Below are positions 17,353 to 26,096 of a stretch of DNA of 64,000 bases, in pieces. The stretch spans positions 62,001 to 126,000 of the forward strand of contig JAGTQE010000001.1 in assembly GCA_018396635.1 (NCBI GenBank), in the 5' to 3' direction. The DNA is from Candidatus Bathyarchaeota archaeon (GTDB taxonomy: Archaea > Thermoproteota > Bathyarchaeia > Bathyarchaeales > DTEX01). A program made the position numbers and the translations under genes. Positions within the stretch are counted from its first letter, which is position 1. Every line of letters begins with the position of its first letter. The notes under the pieces were generated by a model. It worked only from the letters and a program-made list of their open reading frames with translations. It searched no databases and had not been told where the DNA came from.

Positions 17353-17715
17353 CTACATTGAAGATGCCTCGGAAGATGTGGTTTGTCTCTCCCTCCATAT
17401 TCGGACATTTCGCGGCGTTAGGACTATTCTCTCCTCACCTAACCGGGCTATATCCCCGCCAACAGACTCAATAAACTCGCTCAATTCGCTAATAGCTCTC
17501 TTAACATCCTCAATATCCTTGTTTAATAGAGGCTCGATTTTGACTATCAATATATTTCCAGATCTAATTTCACTCTTAATTTTCTCCAGATCCTCTAATG
17601 AGCGTAGGGACAAAGCCTTAAGATATATTTTGCTAGGCTCAGGTGGAGGTGAAACCTCGCCCTCCATCCTTTCTCTTCTCCGTTTACCAATTATCCTTTC
17701 AACTATTTTCCCCAT
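17353..17715 (-). CDS. sepF: SepF-like cell division protein
   Basis: Archaeal SepF (DUF552) anchors FtsZ to the membrane. Visible features are a short basic, amphipathic N-terminus MGKIVERIIGKRRRER that would bind membrane, a Pro-rich linker, then the compact alpha/beta core from KIYLKALSLRSLEDL to GGDIARLGEERIVLTP. A Met five codons upstream (17730) is possible, but starting at MGKIVE leaves the membrane-binding helix at the very N-terminus as in the family. Its presence implies FtsZ-based division. It ends head-on to fttA across 18 bases. Confidence 0.82.
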   Translation of the reverse strand: MGKIVERIIGKRRRERMEGEVSPPPEPSKIYLKALSLRSLEDLEKIKSEIRSGNILIVKIEPLLNKDIEDVKRAISELSEFIESVGGDIARLGEERIVLTPRNVRIWRERQTTSSEASSM

Positions 17716-17783
17716 ATCTGAGCCGGCCAAAATTATCCCTCTATGCTGGCAAGACCAATTAAATCCTTACCTAATTTAAAATA

Positions 17784-18296
17784 TTAACTCTTTCGCTTCC
17801 ACAGCGCATCAATTGCTTTCCAGATAGAATCCCCAACATAATGTATATTCTTTAGGACTTTGCCCCTTCTGAGATCTATTAAATTTCCGGAAGATAACAT
17901 AGCCTTAGCTATAGCTATTGCCTTACCATACTTCTCGTCTAGAACCAGTACTAGGTCACCTTCCCTAAACTCGCCATGAATTCTAACTATTCCAGGAGCC
18001 ATTATATCCGCGCCATTACATATGTGGGGGACTGCGCCCATATCAACAACCACTTTTGGAAGCCGATTAATTAGGTCATCGAATAGCAGTGTAGGCATAA
18101 TAGTGTCCTTAAACTCCACCAAAATTGGCTTATCATTAACGACAAAGATTTTAGCCTTATCCACCTCTATAATCTCAATTTTAGGCTTATAGCCAAAGAT
18201 AGTCTCTAAATCAATATTGAAGATTTTAGAGATCTCCTTCAGAAAACCTTTCTTTTCGCTTTCTCTCATCATATATCTGCGCTTAATGGCGCCCAC
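17784..18296 (-). CDS. PUA-domain RNA-binding protein (MCT-1/Tma20-like)
   Basis: A 170-residue archaeal relative of the translation factors MCTS1/Tma20. The N-terminal part (about 1-80) begins KRRYMMRESEKKGFLKEI and contains the pre-PUA fold. The C-terminal PUA domain starts near VVVDMGAVPHICNGADIM, with the hallmark GADIMAPGI and then GDLVLVLDEKYGKAIAI. In eukaryotes these proteins act in start-codon selection and recycling of the 40S subunit; a ribosome-linked role here is inferred. It is divergent from LSm across about 95 bases and probably co-transcribed with sepF, 68 bases downstream. Confidence 0.83.
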   Translation of the reverse strand: MGAIKRRYMMRESEKKGFLKEISKIFNIDLETIFGYKPKIEIIEVDKAKIFVVNDKPILVEFKDTIMPTLLFDDLINRLPKVVVDMGAVPHICNGADIMAPGIVRIHGEFREGDLVLVLDEKYGKAIAIAKAMLSSGNLIDLRRGKVLKNIHYVGDSIWKAIDALWKRKS

Positions 18297-18391
18297 AATA
18301 ATTTAGAGAGGTAGCATAATGCATATAAATTTGCGCTATATCATAAGGAGTTGGAGGCTACAAGAACTATTAGAGGTAAGGTTGTGGAATA

Positions 18392-18610
18392 ATGGCGACA
18401 CAAATACTTGAGGAAAGCCTTGGAAAAATTGTACTAATAAAGCTTAGGGGTGGTAGGAGTATAAGAGGAAGGCTTCAAGGCTTCGACCAACATTTAAACC
18501 TAGTTCTTGAAAGGGCAGAAGATGTTACCGATGCTGATAACATCAAAGAACTGGGCCTAATAATAGTCAGAGGAGACAACGTCGTAATGATTTCGCCTCC
18601 CCCAAGGTGA
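18392..18610 (+). CDS. LSm (Sm-like archaeal) RNA-binding protein
   Basis: A 72-residue Sm-fold protein that forms a heptameric ring on U-rich RNA. The Sm1 motif is IVLIKLRGGRSIRGRLQGFD with following HLNLVLERAED, and Sm2 is LGLIIVRGDNVVMISP. It heads an operon with L37e starting seven bases after its stop; this LSm-L37e pairing is widely conserved in archaea. Confidence 0.95.
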   Translation: MATQILEESLGKIVLIKLRGGRSIRGRLQGFDQHLNLVLERAEDVTDADNIKELGLIIVRGDNVVMISPPPR

Positions 18611-18616
18611 GAGTGA

Positions 18617-18802
18617 ATGACGAAGGGTACGCCATCCTTCGGGAAAAGAGCTGGGAAGACCGTTCACATAAGATGTAGGAGATGCGGTCGCAGATCATAT
18701 CATGTTAGGAAGAAGAGGTGCGCAGCCTGCGGCTATCCTGATCCGAGAATAAGAAGATACTCTTGGCAGACTAAAACCCTTCAGAGGGTACGATTAATTT
18801 AG
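18617..18802 (+). CDS. rpl37e: Ribosomal protein L37e (eL37)
   Basis: Small zinc-ribbon protein of the large subunit, 61 residues. It begins [18 protein letters not shown]. Four Cys in [11 protein letters not shown] and [10 protein letters not shown] bind zinc, and the C-terminus is basic. It sits directly behind LSm in one operon with S10 following after about 70 bases. Confidence 0.96.
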   Translation: MTKGTPSFGKRAGKTVHIRCRRCGRRSYHVRKKRCAACGYPDPRIRRYSWQTKTLQRVRLI

Positions 18803-18871
18803 GATAGCAATCTAGAGAAAAGAATTTAAGACCGTGCTTCTGAAGAATAAGAGGATCGTGAGGGCGAGGAC

Positions 18872-19180
18872 TTGGTAAGAAAAGCTAGAATAAAGCTCAC
18901 AAGCACGGATTACGCTAAGCTCGATGAGATATGTAGGGAGCTTAGGGCTATAGCCGAGAAGTCGGGGGTGAAGGTTTCTGGTCCGATCCCGCTGCCCACA
19001 AAGAGGCTTAGGGTGCCTGTTCTCAGAACCCCGTGTGGTGAGGGGACAAAGACTTGGGATAAATGGGAGATGCGCATTCATAGGCGCCTAATAGATGTAG
19101 ACGCTGAAGATCGTGTTATGCGCAGGATCATGCGTATGAGAGTTCCTGAAGATGTCTACATAAGTATAGAGCTAATATAA
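18872..19180 (+). CDS. rps10: Ribosomal protein S10 (uS10)
   Basis: A 102-residue archaeal uS10. Conserved text includes ARIKLTSTDYAKLDEI, SGPIPLPTKRLRVPVLR and KWEMRIHRRLIDV. The start is TTG with GAGGGCGAGG upstream. In most archaea rps10 follows the elongation factor 1-alpha gene; here it follows LSm-L37e and no tuf gene is nearby, and the S10-type operon genes L3-L4-L23-L2 are 42 kb away. Confidence 0.96.
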   Translation: MVRKARIKLTSTDYAKLDEICRELRAIAEKSGVKVSGPIPLPTKRLRVPVLRTPCGEGTKTWDKWEMRIHRRLIDVDAEDRVMRRIMRMRVPEDVYISIELI

Positions 19181-19185
19181 GGCTG

Positions 19186-19992
19186 CTAAATCGTCAAGCT
19201 AATCGCAACTAATATTAATGATGATAAGAAAGCCATAGCCCAGAAATATTTGTTCCACCACATGACTTTAGCTCCGTCGAAAATGCTAAAGGGTATAAGG
19301 TTAAACAAGGCTACAAAAGCATTAATGAAAGATCCCTGGGCAAGAAGGACTCCAACAATCTCTGCATTAAAAAGATTGCTTAAGACAAGAAATGCCAATG
19401 AAAGGGCCATGTTCACAAACGGCCCTGAGAGCGAGATTTTACCAACAGTTCTCCGGGTGGCTTCGCCTGAAATTACAACGGTTCCCGGAGAAACAATCTT
19501 TATTGGAAGGAGAATTGAGATCAGCGTTATTACTACCCCTACAAATGATAGCCTGAATTCAGCCCACAAACCATAGTATTTAGCTGTAAACTTATGCGCT
19601 AACTCATGTGGTATGAACGTCAAAGTTAGTATTGCTGCAGAGAAAAGCGCCAGCTGCCAGCTTAAAAAGTGGGGGTTGCCAGAAACTAAGGATACGCCAA
19701 CCAAAGCAACAATCAATGTACCGAGGGATAAATGTGCAATCTCCCTTAAGCTCGAAATCCTGCGAAGCGGCAAAAAGGTTTTAGAATGCTCCCCTCCATA
19801 AAGTAGCTCCTCAATCTCCTTACCAAGCTCCCTTAATGGGCGCTCCTCAGAGACAAAAGCGCTTCTCTTAATCTCCCTACAGGCATGGAATTCCGGCAGC
19901 CTGTGGTCAGCGCAATAGTATCCGCCGCAAAATGGGCATCTGAACGGTAAGTCAACATTTAGACCACAATACTGGCACTTCAACTCCAACAT
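19186..19992 (-). CDS. AN1 zinc finger fused to a site-2 protease-like membrane metalloprotease
   Basis: Two modules are visible. Residues 1-45 form an AN1-type zinc finger (CQYCGLNVDLPFRCPFCGGY, then CADH and HAC). After a linker, about five membrane helices carry the M50/S2P signature: FIPHELAHKFTAKYYG (HExxH, about residue 127) and LIPFSIFDGAKV (the LIPxxxxDG second motif, about 238). Such proteases cut transmembrane substrates within the bilayer. The cytosolic zinc finger may select substrates, which is inference. The stop lies five bases from the S10 stop, convergent. Confidence 0.85.
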   Translation of the reverse strand: MLELKCQYCGLNVDLPFRCPFCGGYYCADHRLPEFHACREIKRSAFVSEERPLRELGKEIEELLYGGEHSKTFLPLRRISSLREIAHLSLGTLIVALVGVSLVSGNPHFLSWQLALFSAAILTLTFIPHELAHKFTAKYYGLWAEFRLSFVGVVITLISILLPIKIVSPGTVVISGEATRRTVGKISLSGPFVNMALSLAFLVLSNLFNAEIVGVLLAQGSFINAFVALFNLIPFSIFDGAKVMWWNKYFWAMAFLSSLILVAISLTI

Positions 19993-20083
19993 CTTCCCTA
20001 AAGATTAACGCTAATAAATTTTTAAAAGAAAGTCATAAATCTTACCCGCATAAAACTATTTAGAGAGGATTTACCTTTAGCGC

Positions 20084-20188
20084 GCCGGGGTGGCCGAGTG
20101 GATAAGGCGCAGGCCTTGAGTATAAGACGTTTAGAGAGCCTGTGGCCCTTGTTGGGCCGCATGGGTTCGAATCCCATCCCCGGCGCCA
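20084..20188 (+). tRNA. tRNA-Ser (TGA) with intron and encoded CCA
   Basis: Acceptor GCCGGGG/CCCCGGC, D arm, anticodon stem CAGGC (20110-20114) with GCCTG (20138-20142), a long variable arm (GGCCC/GGGCC), T arm ATGGG-TTCGAAT-CCCAT, discriminator G (a serine feature) and CCA at 20186-20188. The anticodon TGA is at 20117-20119. The anticodon loop is too long by about 16 bases; the extra stretch near 20121-20136, right after position 37, is taken as an archaeal bulge-helix-bulge intron. Exact splice points are approximate. Confidence 0.9.
20121..20136 (+). other. Probable tRNA-Ser intron
   Basis: About 16 bases between canonical positions 37 and 38, the usual archaeal intron site. Removing them restores a seven-base anticodon loop. 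The splice ends could shift by a base or two. Confidence 0.65.
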
Positions 20189-20518
20189 GCTTCATTTTTC
20201 TGTCAAAGTTCTATCTAAGCGCTATACATGGGCGAGAATCTTTGATCGGGTTAAATTTGAGGGGGAGCAGAATTAAAATGACTAATCCCACCGGAAGAAA
20301 AATGATATCATGTGGCATTTTTACTCTTCTATAAGCAATACGCCATTCTTTGCTTTGGGTATCTGAGGTTAGTCACTTAACAACTGATAGCCTCATATTG
20401 AAATGACCTCGATCTTTTGAAGTAGACTTAGAGGTTAACGCATTCCATTGCGCACATAAATGCTCAATTAAAGGAGCGATAATATAAATTAATAGATACG
20501 TTGTGGGGAGATTTGAGA
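20189..20518. other. 330-base region between tRNA-Ser and gcvPA, no gene seen
   Basis: No convincing reading frame or structured RNA was found, including no recognisable glycine riboswitch. The only promoter-like element is AATATAAATTAA near 20481-20492, 27-38 bases before the gcvPA start and followed by a GGGGAG ribosome site. Confidence 0.5.
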
Positions 20519-21904
20519 ATGTTTAGGAGATATATGCCGAATGATACTGTTGAAATCAAAGAGAAGATGATGAAAGATGTAGGTATCGAAGATATAGAAG
20601 ACCTTTTCTCAGATATAGATGAGAGAATTCGCTTAAAGAAGAAGCTAAACCTGCCAAAACCATTATCGGAGCTTGAGGTTAAACGTGAAGTGGAGAAGAT
20701 TCTAGAAAAGAACAGATCTTTCAAGGATTTTGTTTGTTTTCTGGGCGCTGGAGTATGGCCACATTATGTACCTTCAGTTGTTGACGAGATAGCGTTACGA
20801 AGCGAGTTTCTGACAAGCTATACTCCCTATCAGCCTGAGATAAGCCAAGGTATGCTTCAAGCCCTCTTTGAATACCAGAGTATGATATGTGAGCTTCTAA
20901 ATATGGATGTTGCTAATTGCTCGATGTACGACTGGGCATCATCTCTCGGCGAAGCCGCAAGAATGGCTGCCCGCGTAACTAAAAGAGACATATTTTTAGT
21001 TCCTCACTACATTAGTCCTAGTAGGCTCATGGTTCTTAGGAGCTATGCGGAGCCTGCGGGAATTAGAGTTTTAAGAATAAAACAGAGTATCGAGAATGGG
21101 CAAATAGACTTAGAGGATCTAAAGAGTAAGGTTTCTAAAGATACTGCGGGAGTTTACATCGAGAACCCTTCATACATGGGATTCTTAATTGAAAATCCAG
21201 ATGAAATAGCGGAGATCGCGCATGACTCTGAAGCACTATTTATTGTGGGCGTTGATCCAACGTCTCTAGGCATTTTAGAGCCTCCTGGAAATTATGGAGC
21301 TGACATCGTTATTGGTGAAGGGCAGCCTTTAGGAAATTATATGAATGGTGGCGGCTCGCTTCTAGGAATCTTCGCTTGCAGAGATGATGATGCGCTTATT
21401 AGGCAGATGCCTGGCAGAATAATTGGAATGACGACAACGGTCGATGGCAAAGATAGGGCTTTCTGCATGGTTCTTCAAACTCGTGAACAGCACATACGCA
21501 GGCACAGGGCGACTTCTAATATATGCACTAATGAAGCCTTATGTGCTCTGAGGGCTGCAGTATATATGGCACTTTTAGGTCCACGGGGATTTAGAGAGCT
21601 GGGCGAGATAATACTCTCAAAAACGATTTACGCAATAAAAAAACTGTCCAAAATAAGCGGCTTAAAAGTTCCATTTTTTAAGGCCCCCCACTTTAAGGAA
21701 TTTACGGTAAACTTTGACGGAGCTTCGGCCACTGTCAAAGAGGTAAATGAGGGCCTCATGGAAAGGGGAATTATTGGCGGAAAACCGTTAAAGGATGAGT
21801 TTAAAGAGCTTGGTGAAACGGCACTTTATTGCGTTACAGAGATGCACACGAAGCAAGATATTGACAATCTCTATAGCCAGATAGCACAAATATTGGGGGA
21901 GTAG
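20519..21904 (+). CDS. gcvPA: Glycine dehydrogenase (decarboxylating) subunit 1
   Basis: N-terminal half of the split P-protein of the glycine cleavage system. It pairs with GcvPB to decarboxylate glycine through PLP and pass aminomethyl to GcvH. Family text: RRYMPNDTVEIKEKMM at the start, FLGAGVWPHYVPSVVDEI, SYTPYQPEISQGMLQALFEYQ, DWASSLGEAARMAARVT and NGGGSLLGIFACRDDD. The frame extends six codons further upstream, but ATG 20519 follows GGGGAG and matches the family start. gcvPB begins three bases after the stop. Confidence 0.95.
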   Translation: MFRRYMPNDTVEIKEKMMKDVGIEDIEDLFSDIDERIRLKKKLNLPKPLSELEVKREVEKILEKNRSFKDFVCFLGAGVWPHYVPSVVDEIALRSEFLTSYTPYQPEISQGMLQALFEYQSMICELLNMDVANCSMYDWASSLGEAARMAARVTKRDIFLVPHYISPSRLMVLRSYAEPAGIRVLRIKQSIENGQIDLEDLKSKVSKDTAGVYIENPSYMGFLIENPDEIAEIAHDSEALFIVGVDPTSLGILEPPGNYGADIVIGEGQPLGNYMNGGGSLLGIFACRDDDALIRQMPGRIIGMTTTVDGKDRAFCMVLQTREQHIRRHRATSNICTNEALCALRAAVYMALLGPRGFRELGEIILSKTIYAIKKLSKISGLKVPFFKAPHFKEFTVNFDGASATVKEVNEGLMERGIIGGKPLKDEFKELGETALYCVTEMHTKQDIDNLYSQIAQILGE

Positions 21905-21907
21905 TGG

Positions 21908-23443
21908 ATGGGGGAGTTCAGGCAGGCGAAGTGGCCTGAACCAATAATATTTGAGGTTGGGGGCAAAGGCAGGAGGGGATATAGCCTTCCGCGACTGGAG
22001 GAGGAAGAATTATGTGAGGATATTCAATCATATATCCCAGAGAAGTTAAGAAGGAGAAAGGATCCTGATTTGCCGGAGCTATCTGAAGTTGAAGTTGTTA
22101 AACACTTTATTAGACTTTCGCAAATGAACTTTGGGGTTGACAATGGCTTTTATCCTTTGGGTAGTTGTACAATGAAGTATAACCCAAAAATCAATGAGAC
22201 CTTAGCATCCTCAGATAAAGTTCGATGGTTACATCCCTATCAACCGGAAGAGACGATACAAGGTATGCTTGAAATTGCCTACAAGCTGTCAGAATGGTTA
22301 GCTGAAATAACTGGTATGGATAAGTTCTCTCTACAACCTGCCGCCGGTGCTCATGGAGAATTTGCCGGAGCCTTGATAATTAGAGCATACCATAAACTTA
22401 ACGGTGAACTTGAGCGAAGAACAGAGATTATAGTGCCAGACTCAGCTCATGGAACCAACCCTGCGAGCGCAGCTATGGCCGGGTTTACCGTTATTACAGT
22501 CCCCACGGACGAAGATGGATGCATAAATATAGACGCTTTAAAGAGCGTTGTCTCATCAAAAACAGCTGGGCTAATGCTAACTAACCCGAACACTCTTGGG
22601 ATCTTCGAGAAAAGAGTATGCGAGATCGCTGAAATAATTCATGAAGCTGGTGGGCTACTCTACTATGATGGAGCGAATATGAACGCCATTTTTGGGAAGA
22701 CTAGACCGGGGGATATGGGCTTCGACATCGTGCACCTTAATTTACATAAAACATTCTCGACACCGCATGGTGGAGGTGGGCCGGGAGCCGGACCTATCGG
22801 CGTGAAAAAGCATCTCAGAGACTTTTTACCAGTACCTCTCGTTGAGTATGATGGAGAAAAATATTATCTGGATTATAATGTTCCATATACTATTGGTAAA
22901 ATTAGCAGCTTTCACTTTAAATTTGACGTTATCATAAAAGCTTTCGCCTATATCTTATCTATGGGTGCAGAGGGACTTGAAAGAGTAGCCGAACTATCAG
23001 TATTGAATGCCAATTATCTAGCAAGTAAACTTGTGAAGATCAAAGGATTCGAAATTCCTTATGGAAGAAACACATTTAGAAAGCATGAGTTTGTCCTCAG
23101 TTGTTCTAAACTAAAAAGTGAGACCGGCGTATCCGCAAAAAATGTTGCAAAGAGAATCCTTGATTATGGTTTTCATGCACCAACAATGTATTTCCCGCCA
23201 GTAGTTGAGGAGGCGCTAATGATTGAGCCAACGGAGACGGCTTCCATAGAGGAAATTGATAAATTTGCTGAAGTGATTGCTTCAATATCTAAAGAAGCCT
23301 ACGAAGATCCGGAAAGGATTCTACGGGCACCCTATAATACTTCCGTTGGTCTAGTTGATGAGGTTAAGGCTTCTCATCCCAGATATATGTGCTTAAGCTG
23401 GAGGATGTATAAGAAAAAGTTTAAGATGGGAGAAAAATATTGA
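21908..23443 (+). CDS. gcvPB: Glycine dehydrogenase (decarboxylating) subunit 2
   Basis: C-terminal half of the P-protein; carries the PLP cofactor. The Schiff-base Lys is in HLNLHKTFSTPHGGGGPG (about residue 281). Other blocks are PLGSCTMKYNPK, SLQPAAGAHGEFAG, DSAHGTNPASA and YYDGANMNAI. 511 residues is normal. It forms a tight operon with gcvPA. gcvT lies 178 bases downstream on the opposite strand, and no gcvH gene is present in the window. Confidence 0.95.
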   Translation: MGEFRQAKWPEPIIFEVGGKGRRGYSLPRLEEEELCEDIQSYIPEKLRRRKDPDLPELSEVEVVKHFIRLSQMNFGVDNGFYPLGSCTMKYNPKINETLASSDKVRWLHPYQPEETIQGMLEIAYKLSEWLAEITGMDKFSLQPAAGAHGEFAGALIIRAYHKLNGELERRTEIIVPDSAHGTNPASAAMAGFTVITVPTDEDGCINIDALKSVVSSKTAGLMLTNPNTLGIFEKRVCEIAEIIHEAGGLLYYDGANMNAIFGKTRPGDMGFDIVHLNLHKTFSTPHGGGGPGAGPIGVKKHLRDFLPVPLVEYDGEKYYLDYNVPYTIGKISSFHFKFDVIIKAFAYILSMGAEGLERVAELSVLNANYLASKLVKIKGFEIPYGRNTFRKHEFVLSCSKLKSETGVSAKNVAKRILDYGFHAPTMYFPPVVEEALMIEPTETASIEEIDKFAEVIASISKEAYEDPERILRAPYNTSVGLVDEVKASHPRYMCLSWRMYKKKFKMGEKY

Positions 23444-23620
23444 TTACAGTCTTTTTTGCTCATCTGGCATTGGCGGCTTTCGAGCGCATCAACAAATTAT
23501 TTTTGAGCATAACTGGCCATTCTACTCAATTAAAGCCTGCTCAGGTTCCCTACTGTAAACTCTGTCTAGTTAATGAATTTCGTGTCCATGAATCTCGATT
23601 GCATTACTTTCATTTAACAG

Positions 23621-24760
23621 TTATTCATGTGATATTATTTTCCGGTTTCTTCCATACTTTGTGGTGTCATAAAATGGCATATCCGTTATCTCAGCCCTAA
23701 AGCACTTTTCCCGTATTTGGACATTGATCTCGGTTTTCGGCTTCGCATATTCCACTGAGACGTAACCCATCCCTATACCACATTTAAGTAATGGAGAGAA
23801 CGTTCCGCTCGTTATTTCACCTATAATGTTCCCCTCTTTAGAGAGTATTTTACATCCAGCTCTAGGTACTCCACGCTCCAGCAAACTTATTCCAACTCTA
23901 ACACGTTTAATTCCCTCATTGATTTGCCTTATAAGTGCTTCTCTGCCAATAAATCTATCTTTTCCAAGATTTACTGCAAAATCTAATTTGGCTTCAAAAG
24001 GGGTTATCGCTTCATTTATGTCGTTTCCATATAAGCAGAATCCAGCTTCAATCCTTAAAGTGTCCCGCGCCCCCAAACCACATGGTTTTAAACCACGCTC
24101 ACTTCCAGCTTCAAGAATAATGTTCCACAATCTATATGCCTTTTCATAATTCTCTAAGGGCGTATCCCATATAAATATCTCAAATCCATCTTCACCAGTA
24201 TACCCGGTTCTGCTAATGAAAACCCTGTTTTCTCCTATTTTTGTCCAGTCTCCCCAACCATAACGTAAATTTTTAAGGTTTAAATCCACGATCTTCTGTA
24301 AAATTTCAGCGGCTTTTGGGCCCTGAATAGCGAACATAGCAACATTGTTTGATACATCTTTAATCTCTAGAGATAAGCCAGGTGCGTGAGCTTTGAACCA
24401 TTCATAGTCTTTTACTCTGTTAGCTGCGTTACAAACTATTAAAAAAACATCTTCTTCTAGGCGGAAAATCATGACATCATCAATTATTCCGCCATCTTCG
24501 TTACATATTACTGAGTATTTCCCTTGCCCAATCTTTATTGACGCAACATCTCTAGTGGAAATATTGTTTAAAAATGTCTCTGAATCTTTCCCGGAAATTA
24601 TATATCGACCCATGTGAGTTACATCGAAGATTCCAGCCTTCTCTCTAACAGCCAAATGCTCCGAAGTTATTCCTTCATACCATAATGGCATCTCAAAACC
24701 GGCAAAGTTTGTAAGATGAGCGTGTTTTTTGTGATACTCGTATAGATGTGTTCTCATCAA
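23621..24760 (-). CDS. gcvT: Aminomethyltransferase (glycine cleavage T-protein)
   Basis: Transfers the one-carbon unit from aminomethyl-lipoyl GcvH to tetrahydrofolate or an archaeal pterin. The N-terminal domain has LTNFAGFEMPLWYEGI, GIFDVTHMGRY, SVICNEDGGIIDDVM and FAIQGPKAAEIL. The C-terminal part has FISRTGYTGEDGFEIFI, CGLGARDTLRIEAG and GEITSGTFSPLLKCGIG. Length 379 is usual. Its start faces the ATP-NAD kinase-like gene, so the intervening 148 bases should hold two promoters. Confidence 0.94.
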   Translation of the reverse strand: MMRTHLYEYHKKHAHLTNFAGFEMPLWYEGITSEHLAVREKAGIFDVTHMGRYIISGKDSETFLNNISTRDVASIKIGQGKYSVICNEDGGIIDDVMIFRLEEDVFLIVCNAANRVKDYEWFKAHAPGLSLEIKDVSNNVAMFAIQGPKAAEILQKIVDLNLKNLRYGWGDWTKIGENRVFISRTGYTGEDGFEIFIWDTPLENYEKAYRLWNIILEAGSERGLKPCGLGARDTLRIEAGFCLYGNDINEAITPFEAKLDFAVNLGKDRFIGREALIRQINEGIKRVRVGISLLERGVPRAGCKILSKEGNIIGEITSGTFSPLLKCGIGMGYVSVEYAKPKTEINVQIREKCFRAEITDMPFYDTTKYGRNRKIISHE

Positions 24761-24908
24761 ATTAAATTATTAAAAACTATTAATAAAACATATTCGCATC
24801 CTAATGTTTCTGAAAATGTCGCGCATGACGCTTCCTTAATGCTATGCATATGTAAGCTTAAAAATTTGCAAAGTATATTTAAATTTCAGAGCGTTTTCCA
24901 TCTTGCCT

Positions 24909-26018
24909 ATGAAAAGGATTGGACTAATCGTTAACCCAATAGCCGGAATGGGTGGAGCTGTCGGTCTTAAAGGGACCGATGGCGAGGAGATATTAGATAA
25001 AGCTATAAGTTTAGGAGCAAAACCGATTTCACCAGAAAGAGCCGAGAGGTTTCTCTCATGTATAAGGCATCTTAGCGGGAAAATTTCTCTTCTAGTTGGA
25101 GCCGGATGGATGGGAGAATTTGAAGCCAAAAATGTAGGCTTTAAGCATATAGTTATAGGTCAAAAGAAGGACAAAACAACCGCTAAGGACACAAAAGAGA
25201 TCGCTGAAAAGATGATGGGTGAAGGTATTGATCTACTGGTTTTCTGCGGTGGAGATGGAACTGCCAGAGATATTATGGATGTCGTAGGCATACGCTTACC
25301 AGTGTTGGGTATTCCGAGTGGCGTTAAAATGCACAGCGCAGTATTTGCCATTAACCCAGAAAGCGCCGCAGCCATCGTTTCCCGATTTTTATGGGAGGAG
25401 TTGCCGCTGAAAGAAGTTGAAGTTATGGATGTTGATGAGGAATCTTTTAGGGAAGGCCGCCTTTCAGCAAAGCTGTATGGCTATATGCGGGTTCCCTATG
25501 AGCCGGAGATAATTCAGGGAGTTAAGGAAGCTAGCGTATTAACTGAAGATGAGTTGTATAATCAATTGGCTGTCGCCACCTACTTTATTGAGAGGATAAT
25601 GAAACCTGACACAATATATATTCTCGGTCCCGGAACAACAACCAGAGCTATAACAGCGCTTCTAAGTGAAAATAAAACCCTTTTAGGCGTCGATTTACTT
25701 TTTAATGGAAAAATAATGAAGAATGATGTTAATGAAAACGAAATACTTGGAGCTATCCATGGAAAAAGAGCAAAGATAGTTGTTACACCGATAGGTGGGC
25801 AGGGCTTCATATTTGGAAGAGGAAATCAGCAGATAAGTTCTAAAGTGATCAGGGAAGTTGGTTTAGAAAACATAATCGTCATAGCGACGAGACACAAAAT
25901 AAAAGGTTTAAAGAGCTTAAGAGTTGATACTGGCGATCCAGATTTAGACCAGAGGTTAAAGGGCTACATGAGGGTGATAATTGACTATGGAGAAGAATAT
26001 GTGATGCCAGTAAGGTAG
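24909..26018 (+). CDS. ATP-NAD kinase-like protein (COG3199 type)
   Basis: Member of the NAD/diacylglycerol kinase fold. It opens with KRIGLIVNPIAGMGGAVGLKGTDG, has the kinase signature VFCGGDGTARDIMDVVG (about residues 114-130) and GIPSGVKMHSAVFAINP, and ends with a family tail containing LGVDLLFNGKIM and VVTPIGGQGFIFGRGNQQ. At 370 residues it is longer than the standard NAD kinase. Phosphoryl donor and substrate are not certain. In-frame TTG 24903 was rejected in favour of ATG 24909. It lies next to the gcv genes but is not obviously part of glycine cleavage. Confidence 0.82.
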   Translation: MKRIGLIVNPIAGMGGAVGLKGTDGEEILDKAISLGAKPISPERAERFLSCIRHLSGKISLLVGAGWMGEFEAKNVGFKHIVIGQKKDKTTAKDTKEIAEKMMGEGIDLLVFCGGDGTARDIMDVVGIRLPVLGIPSGVKMHSAVFAINPESAAAIVSRFLWEELPLKEVEVMDVDEESFREGRLSAKLYGYMRVPYEPEIIQGVKEASVLTEDELYNQLAVATYFIERIMKPDTIYILGPGTTTRAITALLSENKTLLGVDLLFNGKIMKNDVNENEILGAIHGKRAKIVVTPIGGQGFIFGRGNQQISSKVIREVGLENIIVIATRHKIKGLKSLRVDTGDPDLDQRLKGYMRVIIDYGEEYVMPVR

Positions 26019-26096
26019 ATAGAAGCTATCTTTAAGGTTCTTTAATAATCCGCCTTTACGCTATTATGGACAGCAGTTGCCGTGTAAGCTAAGCTT

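Noticed and set aside
20098-20334. 78-codon open frame starting in tRNA-Ser
   Set aside because: It begins inside the tRNA and has no protein-like features.
20189-20518. Glycine riboswitch upstream of gcvPA
   Set aside because: No paired-aptamer motifs were found, and such riboswitches are not expected in archaea.
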